Below are positions 54,985-64,000 of a stretch of 64,000 nt of DNA, one piece after another. The notes under the pieces are model-generated. The model ran no database searches and was not told the DNA's origin. It saw only the letters and a program-made list of their open reading frames with translations. Source of the stretch: Rhizodiscina lignyota (taxonomy: Eukaryota; Ascomycota; Dothideomycetes; Aulographales; Rhizodiscinaceae). How positions within the stretch are numbered: the stretch's first letter is position 1; each line of letters starts with the position of its first letter. The position numbers and the translations under genes were made by a program. The stretch lies in the NCBI GenBank assembly GCA_010015805.1, contig ML978128.1:744001-808000 (forward strand), written 5' to 3'.

Positions 54985-55613
54985 ATGGCAGCCTCAAAGC
55001 GGCCGTCATTCCTCCTAATCTGCTTCATCTTCCTCAACCTCACTGCACTCTCTCTCGCAGCATGTATGTACTCGTCTTAATCTTAGAACTAGAACCCCAC
55101 AGCTGACACTTAGACCTTGGAGCGTCCTCCGCATTCTGCAAATGCACTTGCTTCGGCAATAGCACCATCATCGACCTGATCGGCGGCACGACGACCTCTC
55201 CGAGCTCCTCCGAGAAGAACAAGAAGTTTGACAAGACGTGCAACGATTGCACGAAGAAGCTGTGCCTCGATTACCACCTGCCCATATGCAAGGGTGCAGA
55301 GGATGAGGATGTATTCACACAATGTTTCTGTACGTGGGCAACCTCTAGAATGGCTAAGAGACTAGATCTATATGAAGATATATTGCTGACAAAGACCATC
55401 ACAGGGCGAGACTCCGCGAAAGACCAGGCGGTGGTTTTCATCTTCATCTTCGCTACAGTGGGACTACTCATATACGCTGGCATAAAGCCATGGATAGACA
55501 ACTGGATAGAGGTAGGCATTAGGCCTTACGCTTTCTCGCACATTTGTTGACCTACTCAGAAATATCGCGAGAGACGCCAATACATCCCTATCTCCGGTCA
55601 GGGCAATCAGTAG
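54985..55613 (+). CDS. Small type I membrane protein of the secretory pathway (151 aa)
   Basis: Four exons (54985-55063, 55114-55329, 55405-55511, 55560-55613). A signal peptide (FLLICFIFLNLTALSLAA) is followed by a lumenal Cys-rich part, FCKCTCFGNSTIIDLIGG, then CNDCTKKLCLDYHLPICK, and a single membrane segment AVVFIFIFATVGLLIYAGIKPWI; a short basic cytosolic tail ends in YIPISGQGNQ. I recall related one-TM fungal proteins of unknown function. It converges on the FAD oxidoreductase with only 51 bp between the stops. Confidence 0.85.
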
Positions 55614-55664
55614 CTTCATTGGCCAGCTCGGCCCATGTTGCAAATATATTGTTGGACAGATTGG

Positions 55665-56955
55665 CTACAGTTTCAGACTCCGGATATCCGCCGACGTTTC
55701 GGTGCCCTCGATGAGCTCACTCAGTGCCTTTCCAGTCCCGACAGAGAGTGCTATGCCCCAGGGCCCATGACCCGCAGCGAGGAAGACGCCTCCATTACCG
55801 TCTCCCTTGGTCTTCAGCCCGTCGCCAAGCTTCGAATCAGCTATACGAGATATGATCGGCGTGCCCATCCGCGTTACTGGACGGAAACACAGCCCCTCTC
55901 TCAGCACCTCGAGATCATCCTGTTCTCCCTCAGGCAGCCCGAGCATATTCCTCGCGACAACCTTCAGCCGCTGTATGGAGTCTGGATCGATCTTGGCGTC
56001 TGCACCTGTCTTTGGTAGCTGCAAATCTGCGTCGTTTAGGCCGGCGATGTATATCTCCCCGCCAATGCGGCTGAATATCTCAGGCGAGAAACCATCAGTC
56101 TCCGTGGAGAAGACAGCATGGCAGCCTTTGTCTTCATGCTCTTTGCTCCACCGCGGGCTTCTCAATACCAAACTATGACCAGCCAGGCTCGTCACCGGTA
56201 TCCGCGTATTGGACTTCGGGAAGAGTGTGCTGAAGACAGCGGGACTCCATGCGCCTGATGTGATAGCAAGTCGCGAGCAAGGGATGTCTGTCTCAGTGCC
56301 GTCCTTCTCCGACCGTATCTTCACGCTGGAGATATTCCCCTCTGCATCCTTCGCGATAGTGACCGCCCTCACAGGATGATGCAGCTTAACCCCTCTCTTC
56401 AAACTCTCTTCCAGCAAGAACTGAGACAGTTTCAATGGATCTACTTGGGCAACCGTGTCATCCTCGCTGATGACTTCCAGTCGATCGCCCTTTTTCTTCG
56501 TTAACCACGCTGCTCCTTCGCCCTCGCGAAACTCGTGAAAAGCAGCAGCCTCTGCGCGACTAGATCCAGTACGCAACCAGTCGTACCTGTTCCCACTGCC
56601 AGAGGTCCTACTCTGGCTGAGCGATGTGCCGGTGCTACGGCTATAGCCCCATTGCTCACGACCATTATGCTGTTCTGCAAGGGACTTGTGAAGACGAAAG
56701 GAGAGTGCGCCGAGCGCAGCAACAGGAGGCGCGAACCCTACGAATTTCAATGTCAGATAGCAATGGAATTGGATGGTCAATTGGCGTACAGTCTGCAGCC
56801 AGAAACCCGGCCGCAAGGCCAGAAGCGCACTTGAAGAGCTCTGGACTTGCTTCGACGAGATGAATGCTCTGCGGAGATGTCCGTTGCGATTCACTTAGAT
56901 AGTACGCCGTCGCGCATCCAATGATGCCCGCGCCGATAATAACAGTGTCTGGCAT
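55665..56955 (-). CDS. FAD-dependent oxidoreductase, DAO/glycine-oxidase-like
   Basis: Flavoprotein, 412 aa, two exons (56790-56955 and 55665-56737). It begins MPDTVIIGAGIIGCATAYYL, the Rossmann GxGxxG dinucleotide motif, then SGLAAGFLAAD/WFAPPVAALGALSFRLH joined across a 52-nt intron, and has the C-terminal GHGPWGIALSVGTGKAL that binds FAD in the family. This family oxidises amino or imino acids. Substrate not evident. Head-to-head with the SDR gene, sharing an intergenic region that carries a perfect palindrome. Confidence 0.9.
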
Positions 56956-57088
56956 GCCTGAGAGTCACCCAAGCCCTCTTCTGAAATGTGTTTGTAACGG
57001 CAGAGCACTTTTAAGGCAATTGTTCATCGTGAATGCGTTTAGAGCAGATGATAACCCAAGTTCCTGCAGGAGGACATCGCACCCGCGA

Positions 57089-57114
57089 GTGCCCCACTAC
57101 ACGAGGTGGGGCAC
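57089..57114. promoter_or_regulatory. Perfect 9-bp palindrome in a divergent promoter
   Basis: GTGCCCCAC at 57089-57097 is mirrored by GTGGGGCAC at 57106-57114 with an 8-nt spacer. It lies between the starts of the oxidoreductase (56955) and the SDR (57266) genes. The site resembles a binding site for a dimeric regulator, or a hairpin; neither is proven. Confidence 0.5.
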
Positions 57115-57265
57115 GAATGCGGCCGCGTGAGGTAATTGGAATCTCTCGGCAGGAGATCGGTGCCATGCAAGCGATCTCGGGACTATCACCGCGAAAACTG
57201 TGGGATTTTGCAATCGCTGGAATTGGGATTTTCCTTGTGTTTCATACAGCTGTTCGGCGTTCATA

Positions 57266-58190
57266 ATGGCAGGAAAGGGTAAAGTCATCATATTGACCGG
57301 CGCTTCAAGAGGTTCAACTGCACTAAATTCCAATCACAAAGATATTGTCTAATAAACATGGCTAGGAATTGGGCTGGCTATCGCACAGTACCTTCTCAAA
57401 CAACAATGCAATCTCATCGTGACGGCCAGAACTCAGGGCGCGCTCGAGAAGCTGAGCGATGAGTACCCCGGCCAGGTCGAATGCCTGGTAGGCGACATGG
57501 CAGACATGTCCACGGGACCGAAAGCAGTCGAGCTCGCAAAGTCGAAGTTTAAGACGCTGGATGGGTTGGTAATCAATCACGGCGTTCTCGAGCCGATGGA
57601 GAGGATCGCGACGGGAGATGTTCAAGAGTGGAGGAAGGCGTTTGATATTAATTACTTCTCTGCTGTCTCTTTGGTAATCAAGTCCTTTTGTCGACCAGTT
57701 TTATAAGTGGGTACTGATCTATGGCAGGCCCAAGCCGCCCTGCCAGCATTGCGCGCCTCCAAAGGGCGAGTTATCTTTGTATCTTCCGGCGCAGCGACCG
57801 ACGCATACGCGACATGGGGCGCATACGGCAGCTCGAAGGCCGCGATGAACCATCTGAACATGACATTAGCGGTTGAAGAACCCGATGTTACCTTTGTGTC
57901 TATCCGTCCTGGAACCGTCGATACTGCCATGCAGGTGAAGCTTCGAGGCGACTACAACAGCAAGATGGACAAGAAAGATGCCGAGCACTTTGCTAATCTG
58001 CCGAACAACGGGAAGCTATTGCGAACGGACCAGCCAGGAAACGTCATCGCGAAGCTGGTAATAGATGCGCCGAAGGACCTCAGCGGGCAATTCCTCGCGT
58101 GAGTTATAGTTGAGATGCGCGGTGAATAAATTTTGCTGACAACATCACAGTTGGAATGATACTGAGGTCTTGGCGAAATATCAGGAGTGA
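57266..58190 (+). CDS. Short-chain dehydrogenase/reductase
   Basis: NAD(P)-dependent oxidoreductase, 254 aa, four exons (57266-57311, 57366-57673, 57728-58098, 58151-58190). The first exon joins TGASR to GIGLAIAQYL across a 54-nt intron, forming TGASRGIG. Other motifs: VINHGVLEP, VIFVSSGAA with catalytic Ser, and YGSSK with catalytic Tyr and Lys. The donor after the first exon is a weak GTTCAA. Substrate unknown. Possible co-regulation with the divergent FAD oxidoreductase. Confidence 0.9.
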
Positions 58191-59311
58191 TCGGCTGTCA
58201 ACTCTATTCGTATCTACGTCTTTGACTCTATGACTCTGCAGTTAGCAAATGCCTTCAAAACATTTGTTGGACGGATGTAACGCTGGTACATAGATTCAGC
58301 CGAAAGATGAAAAGACTGGAACATTTGTTCGGCATCGAGCGTGAACTCTAAGTCTTAGCATGGAATGTTTTGTGCTCATCATGAGAGTACTGCAGAAACT
58401 GGACATGTTACTTACTCGAAGTTACATCAAATAGCCTATTCCTTGCCCTGTGATCCCATTTCGTGTCAGAAATAGAACGTTTAGATTCTTCGAAATCTCG
58501 CATATGAAGCCACGATTGTTCAGGTAATCGAACCATAAGATTGCTCCTCATGAGTATGTCGGAATTTGATAGTACATAGTTTGCTCATCATGTAGATAAT
58601 GTAGGGTAAAAGATATTGGGATCAAGTCGTACCTAGAAATCTTCCATACGTAAGCTTATTGCATCAAAGGAAGTCATTCAACAGTGTGCGTAATAGACAA
58701 GATTCAGAAAGTACCGTTTGGCTTGGTAGGTCAATCACCACAGAAAAGTCTGATAGGGGCGACACGAAAGTTCATCATTGAAAAAACGAGAAAAGGAAGT
58801 GTAGCTTCGACGTACCTGCACGGGATCAAGAGATGGATCAGATGGAGCTCCTGCTTCCAATACGTGCTGCATTATACCCCAAGCGGTAGCCTCTATTAGT
58901 ATATTAACATGAAGGCCGTCGTTGGTCCATTTATCCAATGCGGCTGGGCGTTTAGGATACTCTGAATGTAAGAGTTTGTGTGGAGTTGGGGCATGAGCTG
59001 CGGTGAATCTTTTTGAGGATTTTTCGGAGTGGCCAAAGCTTCCGGGGCTAGCCGTATAAGGTAGGGCGTACTTTGTGTGGCTTGAGCTTCCCTTGATCGA
59101 TCTTGTCGCTACGAGTCGTGCATATTTAAGAGCTCCATCTTTCCCACCTTCGAGCCTGCCACGGAACTCGCAAAACCCAACTTTGCATTCAACATCTACA
59201 ACCCTCGCGAAACCAGCGATTCCATCTGATCTTGCACGCGAACAACGCGTTTAATTCTCAGAACCTCCTTAAAATTCACAATACTCTACCAACCCAGCCC
59301 CCACCAACATC
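58191..59311. other. Spacer, SDR / NC2-beta
   Basis: No supported gene; short ORFs near 58684-58938 on both strands lack features. The last 150 bp (AT/CA-rich leader, CATATTTAAG at ~59120) likely hold the NC2-beta promoter. Confidence 0.5.
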
Positions 59312-59894
59312 ATGTCGGATCGCGAAGGCTATGGAGGTATGTCGAGTGATTCATAGCGCAATAATAATCTTCACCTCCAGATATCTTTATCCATTTTCTC
59401 GCAAAGACTGACACAGTCAGGTCCAGGCAACGACGACCTATCTCTACCCAAGGCAACTGTCCAGAAAATCATCACCGAAATTCTCTCTAATGATTCCGGA
59501 GTCGCATTTGCACGAGAAGCTCGCGACCTGCTGATCGACTGCTGCCTCGAATTTGTACAGATGGTATCTTCACAGGCGAACGAAATCGCAGAGAAGGAGG
59601 CCAAAAAGACCATTGCGTGCGAGCATGTCACCGGCGCATTGGATGAACTCGGCTTCTCTGACTACATACCGGAGCTGTTGAAGGTGGCGCAAGAGTACAA
59701 GGTGCAACAGGCGGTGAGTTTCAGCTTGGTGAAAGAACAGGTGTTGAACGGGATGCTAATGCTCGGCCTAGGGACGAGAACGGAAGCAGGACAAGATCGC
59801 GCAGAGTGGAATGACCGAAGAGGAGCTGATCCGCCAGCAAGAAGAGCTCTTCAGGTCTGCGACGGACAAATTCAACGCTGCTCCACAGACTTGA
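59312..59894 (+). CDS. NCB2: NC2-beta/Dr1 histone-fold transcription repressor
   Basis: Subunit of negative cofactor 2, which binds TBP on DNA and represses or tunes transcription. Spliced protein 146 aa: MSDREGYGGPGNDDLSLPKATVQKII, then histone-fold segments (GVAFAREARDLLIDCCLEFVQMVSSQANEIAEKEAKKTIACEHVTGALDELGF) and a Gln/Glu-rich tail ending FNAAPQT. Exons 59312-59336, 59421-59713 and 59772-59894. A weak donor inside the third exon (after 59854) would let transcripts continue into the downstream exons listed next. Confidence 0.92.
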
Positions 59895-60220
59895 AGAGTT
59901 TAAGCCTTGGCTGACTTTCAAGGCTTAGAGATGAAGCATACCGCAAGCTGTCGCCTGGAGAACAACTTGATAGAGCTGTTGACGAGCACCTGCTCCGCCG
60001 GCAACAAAGGCTCTTCCGGTATGACATAGACACAATCAATGCAGCTACACAGTTGAGGAAAGGCCCTAGCTGACCGTTGTAAAGCGAAGCAAGGGAGAAG
60101 TTTGACAGGGAGCAAGAGGCGATGGAGAGGGGTGATGCCGAGGATAGTTGCGCTACAAGATGCAGTGTGCCGAGAGAGGATGAGATTGAGGGCGAGAAAG
60201 AAGTTGCGCCACAGTTTTAG
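59312..60220 (+). CDS. Possible alternative NC2-beta form with longer C-terminus
   Basis: Hypothesis only. Exons 59312-59336, 59421-59713, 59772-59854, 59923-60018 and 60085-60220 read as one frame to a stop at 60218-60220 (210 aa). After EELFR it continues with LRDEAYRKLSPGEQLDRAVDEHLL, then FREAREKFDREQEAMERGDAEDS and an acidic end ending VAPQF. Each of the two 3' introns has a CTGAC branch word just before its AG acceptor. The first donor (AG|GTCTGC) is weak. The canonical end (previous entry) seems the usual one; the downstream exons may be an alternative or belong to something else. Confidence 0.45.
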
Positions 60221-60884
60221 CTTGCCGGACTCCGGGCTGCACGTTCTCTTCTATCAAGATAACCCTTATTCATTAAACCTGTACTCCGTACAGCCTTAAG
60301 CAGAACTTGCTTAACAATATTAAACCCAACTTACATTAATGCTTGGGCTTTTGTGGGTGAGCAAACTTGTTACTGCTAAACCCTCTGGACTTTCATGAGG
60401 CCGACTCGTTCCATCTCTTCCATAGACATATATCAAGCCCATAGAAGCAGAGCAAGCTGGTTAAATTCCAGCCGGAGCATATTGTGTAGAGTTTTTAGGC
60501 TCTCGCTTGAATTGGAGAGCCGCACTCACTACTGCCTTGCCATTTCGACCCAGTCGGACAAACTCAGATACAGTTTTTCTTCATTAAGAACTCGTTAATT
60601 CTATTTCGTACGCTGGAGAACTTAACCTTCAATAATGCGCTAGCTCGTTATGGGCATTATTTTTCATTAGCGTCGTCAAGTGGTGTTCTCCAAGCATGAA
60701 TATTTCAATTTATGGCTTAGCTTGTGACCCCTCCACGCCATACGATACACCACTACCTCCCCACTTGTCAAATGCTAAGTCACCAACCGTCATCTACGTA
60801 CAACTAAGGAACCCCATACACTTCTTTCTACCTCCAACCCACCTTTAACACAGCCATAAGCCCTTAATCAAGCTCGTATACATC
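60221..60884. other. Spacer, NC2-beta / DID2
   Basis: No supported gene. Sequence is AT-rich with several CTTAA runs near 60295-60340. Confidence 0.5.
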
Positions 60885-61599
60885 ATGTCTGGGCTTGAGA
60901 AGGCTCTCTTCAATCTAAAGGTTTGAAGTCTTCACCCACTGCAGCCTGAGCACCCCGCGCTTACAGATCCAGTTCACAGCGAAGCAGCTCAATCGCCAGG
61001 CGGCCAAGGCTGGGAAAGATGAGCAGACGGAGAAAGCGAAGCTGAAGAAGGTATGCAAATTCCAGTAGTTGCCGGACCGAAGCAGGCACCCGGAGATTAA
61101 CATACTACTACTCCAGGCAATCCAACAGAACCACTCCGACATCGCGAAAATCTACGCCCAGAACGCCATCCGCAAGCAAAACGAGAAGCTCAACCTCCTC
61201 CGCCTAGCATCGCGCATCGACGCCGTCTCCAGCCGCGTCCAGACGGCCGTCACGATGCGGCAGGTCTCACAGTCCATGGGCAACGTCGTGAAGGGCATGG
61301 ACAGTGCGATGAAGGCGATGGACCTGGAGAAAATATCCGCTATAATGGACAAGTTCGAGTCGCAGTTTGAGGATTTGGACGTCGCGACGGGGTATTACGA
61401 GAATGCCACGAGTAGCGCGACGGCGGTGGGCACGCCGCAGGAGGATGTAGATAGGTTGATGAACCAGGTCGCGGATGAGGCGGGCGTGGAGCTGCATCAA
61501 GATTTGGAGGCAGCGACGCCGGCGAAGGCAGTTAAGGTGGGGCCATCGGAGCAGGAGGAGGAGGGGCTGGGGGAGAGGTTGAGGGCTTTGAGGAGTTGA
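60885..61599 (+). CDS. DID2: ESCRT-III associated protein Did2/CHMP1
   Basis: Class E vacuolar sorting factor that recruits Vps4 to ESCRT-III filaments on endosomes. Spliced protein is 198 aa: [27 protein letters not shown], basic helix and charged helices, then [36 protein letters not shown], with a final [10 protein letters not shown] that is a MIT-interacting motif. Exons 60885-60920, 60973-61050 and 61117-61599. The first exon is 36 nt. Confidence 0.95.
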
Positions 61600-61936
61600 G
61601 AGTGCATGAGCTACTGTAGGCATTTGCTTAGAACAAGCTGGGTGTAACAGAAGGCGTGGCGTTTACGGGCGTTTGGGTTGACGGGACTGGTACCAGGCTT
61701 TTTAGGAAGCAGCGTGACGATAGCGCTGCGGATGTCACATATATGCTCATAAGGACAGTCGAACGGTCAGGAGCCTTCATTATGCATTCTCGCTATCAGA
61801 TTTTGCCAGGCTTGAGCGCTGTTTCGCCTCAGCGCCGCATACTCCTACATCCCAAGGCGCTCCAATATACACATGCTTTATACAAGCCCCTAAATCGATG
61901 CCGAAGAAACTGTACGACGCTCGCTGCATTACTTCA
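61600..61936. other. Convergent spacer, DID2 / VPS35
   Basis: Nothing supported; 3' regions of the two convergent endosomal genes. Confidence 0.55.
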
Positions 61937-64000
61937 TTACGACTTCGGTGCAGTTACTACCCCCTCGTACTCTCTCGACGAAATGTAGTCCAACGTTCTC
62001 TGGAAGTGCCGTTTAGGATTTTCCAATGCGGCCGTGTTCTCGTTTGTCTGTAGATTGGAGTGGATGAGCTCAATGAGGCCATTGAGATATTTCGTCGTGA
62101 CCTAAATAAGTATTGTTAGCCACAGTCATAACAGTCGAGACTTTAAGTCAACATACCGCTTCGTTCTCTTGGTCGAAGTAGTAGACATATCTGTTCAGTA
62201 TCTCCACAAAGAGCTCCACAGATACGGCGGTGTCCATGCACGCATCTGCTACGCGTAGCGCCCTCTGCAGACACTCAAGCACGCGCTTGCCGTCGCGGTA
62301 TAGCTCCTTCTTCTCTTCCGGCTTGCCATCTTCCTTTTGTTCGCCATTATCTGTAGCCCACCACAGATGGCTCGCCAGGTATACCGCGCGACACTGATCC
62401 GGCTTCTTGAGCAGCTTGCTTCCGTGCAGTGCAGCCTTGGTGATTAACGTATCAAAGTTTTCTCGTCCGAAGTTACGCGTCTGGTGCAAGGCGCCGGCAA
62501 TGACGCACACAGCTTGGAACTGTGCGCGGCTGTCGCTGATGCTCTCCTCGTAGACAGTGAATGCCTGAGCGAAGAATTCGTACGAGACTTCTTCATGTTG
62601 CGTTTGGTCTGCTATTTGTCCGGCAGATATGAACAATCGCAGCACAAGATCAGCCGTCGAAGGTGTGGAGATGCGGGTGTACAATGCAGAAAGAAGGGAG
62701 TGGACGAATTTGTAGTTGGCGGTGGACTGCGTTGACCAATTGTCGTCGAAATGTTCGCGCGTCTTGAAGCGTCGAGCGAGTTTGAGAGAAGAAGTGATGA
62801 GAGCTGGTGTGGTGTATTTGATTCGATCGTTGCCTTCGGCGAAGGATTGTCGGGCCTTTTGAAGAAGCTGGAGTTGGGTATCGTTTGAGGACGCTTGGAT
62901 CAAATGAACTATTCTCGCCAGCCAGCCCTGCTCCTCGACCGTCTCATCGGTTTCGACGCCTTTCCGTTGCAATGGGCCCCCGGGGTAGCCAGAGCTTTGC
63001 TGAGTCCCCTCTTTGATGAGAACTTTGAGGATCTCAAGGACGCCATCAAGTTGCTCAACGGTTTTTATCTTGATATCATTCTTGAGAAGACTCCTCGCTA
63101 CTTCTCCCGCTACGGCTCGTCGTGTCGGATACGGTTGGGCATGTAATAAAGGAATGAAGTTTGGAAGTGCCAAAGTTGTGAAAAGCGATAAGTAAGCCTT
63201 AACCGTAGCAAGCAGGAGAGCGTGGATATGTTGTTGCGAAACTTGAGAGTGAAGATCTGCGCTGTTGGCGTACTGCGCGACTTTCTCGTTCGCAAAAGCG
63301 AAGACTTGGTCAACGTAATCCAGGCGGTCGGGATAGACGTTTCTACAACTGGTCAGCAAATCTTACTTGATCATGGGATCGACTAGCTTACAGTGCAAGG
63401 TTCGTTAGAGAAACGAGAAGCGCCATGGTGTCCTGAATTGGTAATCTTTGGATCTTTACCAAGCTCGCTACTTGTTCATGGAAGATTTCGAAGAGCTTGA
63501 TGTGGTCCGGTATGCCGTGGGCCTTTGGCGAATCACCATTTGTAGCCTCCGGTTGTGCTGGCTCTGGCGCTGGTTCGGGCTCTACTGCCGTGCTCGCTTC
63601 TGATGGTGCTTCGCTTGGAGTTGGCTCACCAGCTTCTCCATTCTGTTGTGGAGGTTCCGGTTTCCTCTCCTTTGCTATCTTGAGCTGCTCCATCAGTTTT
63701 ACTGTGGCTTCTTCCTCTTGCTTCTCTCTTTCCTCTGGCGTCAGCGCCTCTGCCTCTCGGGCCGCATACGCAGACAAGCGATCCATCAAGCCGATCACTA
63801 TTGCCTTAACGTTGACGTGTGGGTTCAAGCGGGCAGTCGCAGAGAGAAATTGGTCGAGAGTGTGGAGGTGGAATTCGTCCGGAAAAACTTGGGTTATGAC
63901 TTCCAAAAGGTATTCCTGCGCCAGGACATCTCGGCATTGCACAACCTGCTCCAACAGCGGCTGAAGTATCTTCTTGTAGTTCTCCAAGTCCACGAGCTGG
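61937..64000 (-). CDS. VPS35: Vps35 retromer subunit (3' part; start beyond window)
   Basis: Cargo-selective core of retromer, which returns receptors from endosome to Golgi. Only the C-terminal part is inside the window. Exons, minus strand: >63392-64000, 62157-63343 and 61937-62101. The last exon reads VTTKYLNGLIELIHSNLQ...EYEGVVTAPKS. The middle contains YPDRLDYVDQVFAFANEKV and alpha-solenoid helical repeats as in Vps35. A low-complexity acidic/Pro/Glu insert lies near EPPQQNGEAGEPTPSEA, common in fungal orthologues. Phases agree at both introns (48 and 55 nt). It lies next to DID2, another endosomal sorting gene, perhaps by chance. Confidence 0.95.

Noticed and set aside
1-64000. tRNA, rRNA, CRISPR or LTR-type elements
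   Set aside because: None recognised by eye in either strand; a tRNAscan or repeat search would be decisive.

Overview
The window is nuclear DNA of a filamentous ascomycete (Pezizomycotina). Genes are dense, sit on both strands, and carry many short introns of about 42-75 bp with GT-AG ends and CTGAC/CTAAC-like branch sites. The gene set fits: a HET-domain protein, Erg6, Zrg17, a CorA-like protein, small secreted cysteine-rich proteins, NC2-beta, Did2 and Vps35. A dothideomycete is my best guess; this is an inference from gene style, not a measured placement. I see no ribosomal or tRNA gene, no CRISPR and no recognisable retroelement.

Layout. 0-6 kb: a Trf4/Cid14 poly(A) polymerase, a repeat-bearing spacer and an SR/RRM splicing protein. 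6-10 kb: mostly gene-poor, with two small secreted Cys-rich proteins. 10-18 kb: a housekeeping block with a VOC/glyoxalase-fold protein, profilin, a CDK11-type kinase, the NDUFAF7-like complex I methyltransferase and pyruvate dehydrogenase E1-beta. 18-25 kb: an accessory block with a HET-domain protein, a secreted Cys-rich protein and an anchored secreted beta-propeller protein. 25-30 kb: an M20 amidohydrolase converging on an amino-acid permease-like transporter, then a small unrecognised spliced gene. 30-36 kb: a CorA-like membrane protein converging, 53 bp apart, on a kinase with a propeller-like tail. 36-46 kb: Erg6, unrecognised ORFs with a duplicated fragment, a conserved fungal membrane protein divergent from Zrg17, a diverged ~107-bp tandem repeat and another membrane protein. 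46-55 kb: a conserved unknown protein, riboflavin synthase divergent from a class III CoA-transferase, and a Lys/Glu-rich RNA-binding protein. 55-64 kb: a type I membrane protein, an FAD oxidoreductase divergent from a short-chain dehydrogenase across a palindrome-bearing promoter, NC2-beta with possible extra 3' exons, Did2/CHMP1 and Vps35 (cut by the window end).

Exon structures were built by hand from splice sites and reading frame. Almost every multi-exon model sums to a whole number of codons. The most interesting leads are the kinase-propeller/CorA-like pair, the alternative C-terminus of NC2-beta, the three-copy dispersed repeat, the ~107-bp tandem array, and the palindrome in the oxidoreductase/SDR promoter. 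No clearly new multi-gene system can be claimed from sequence alone.
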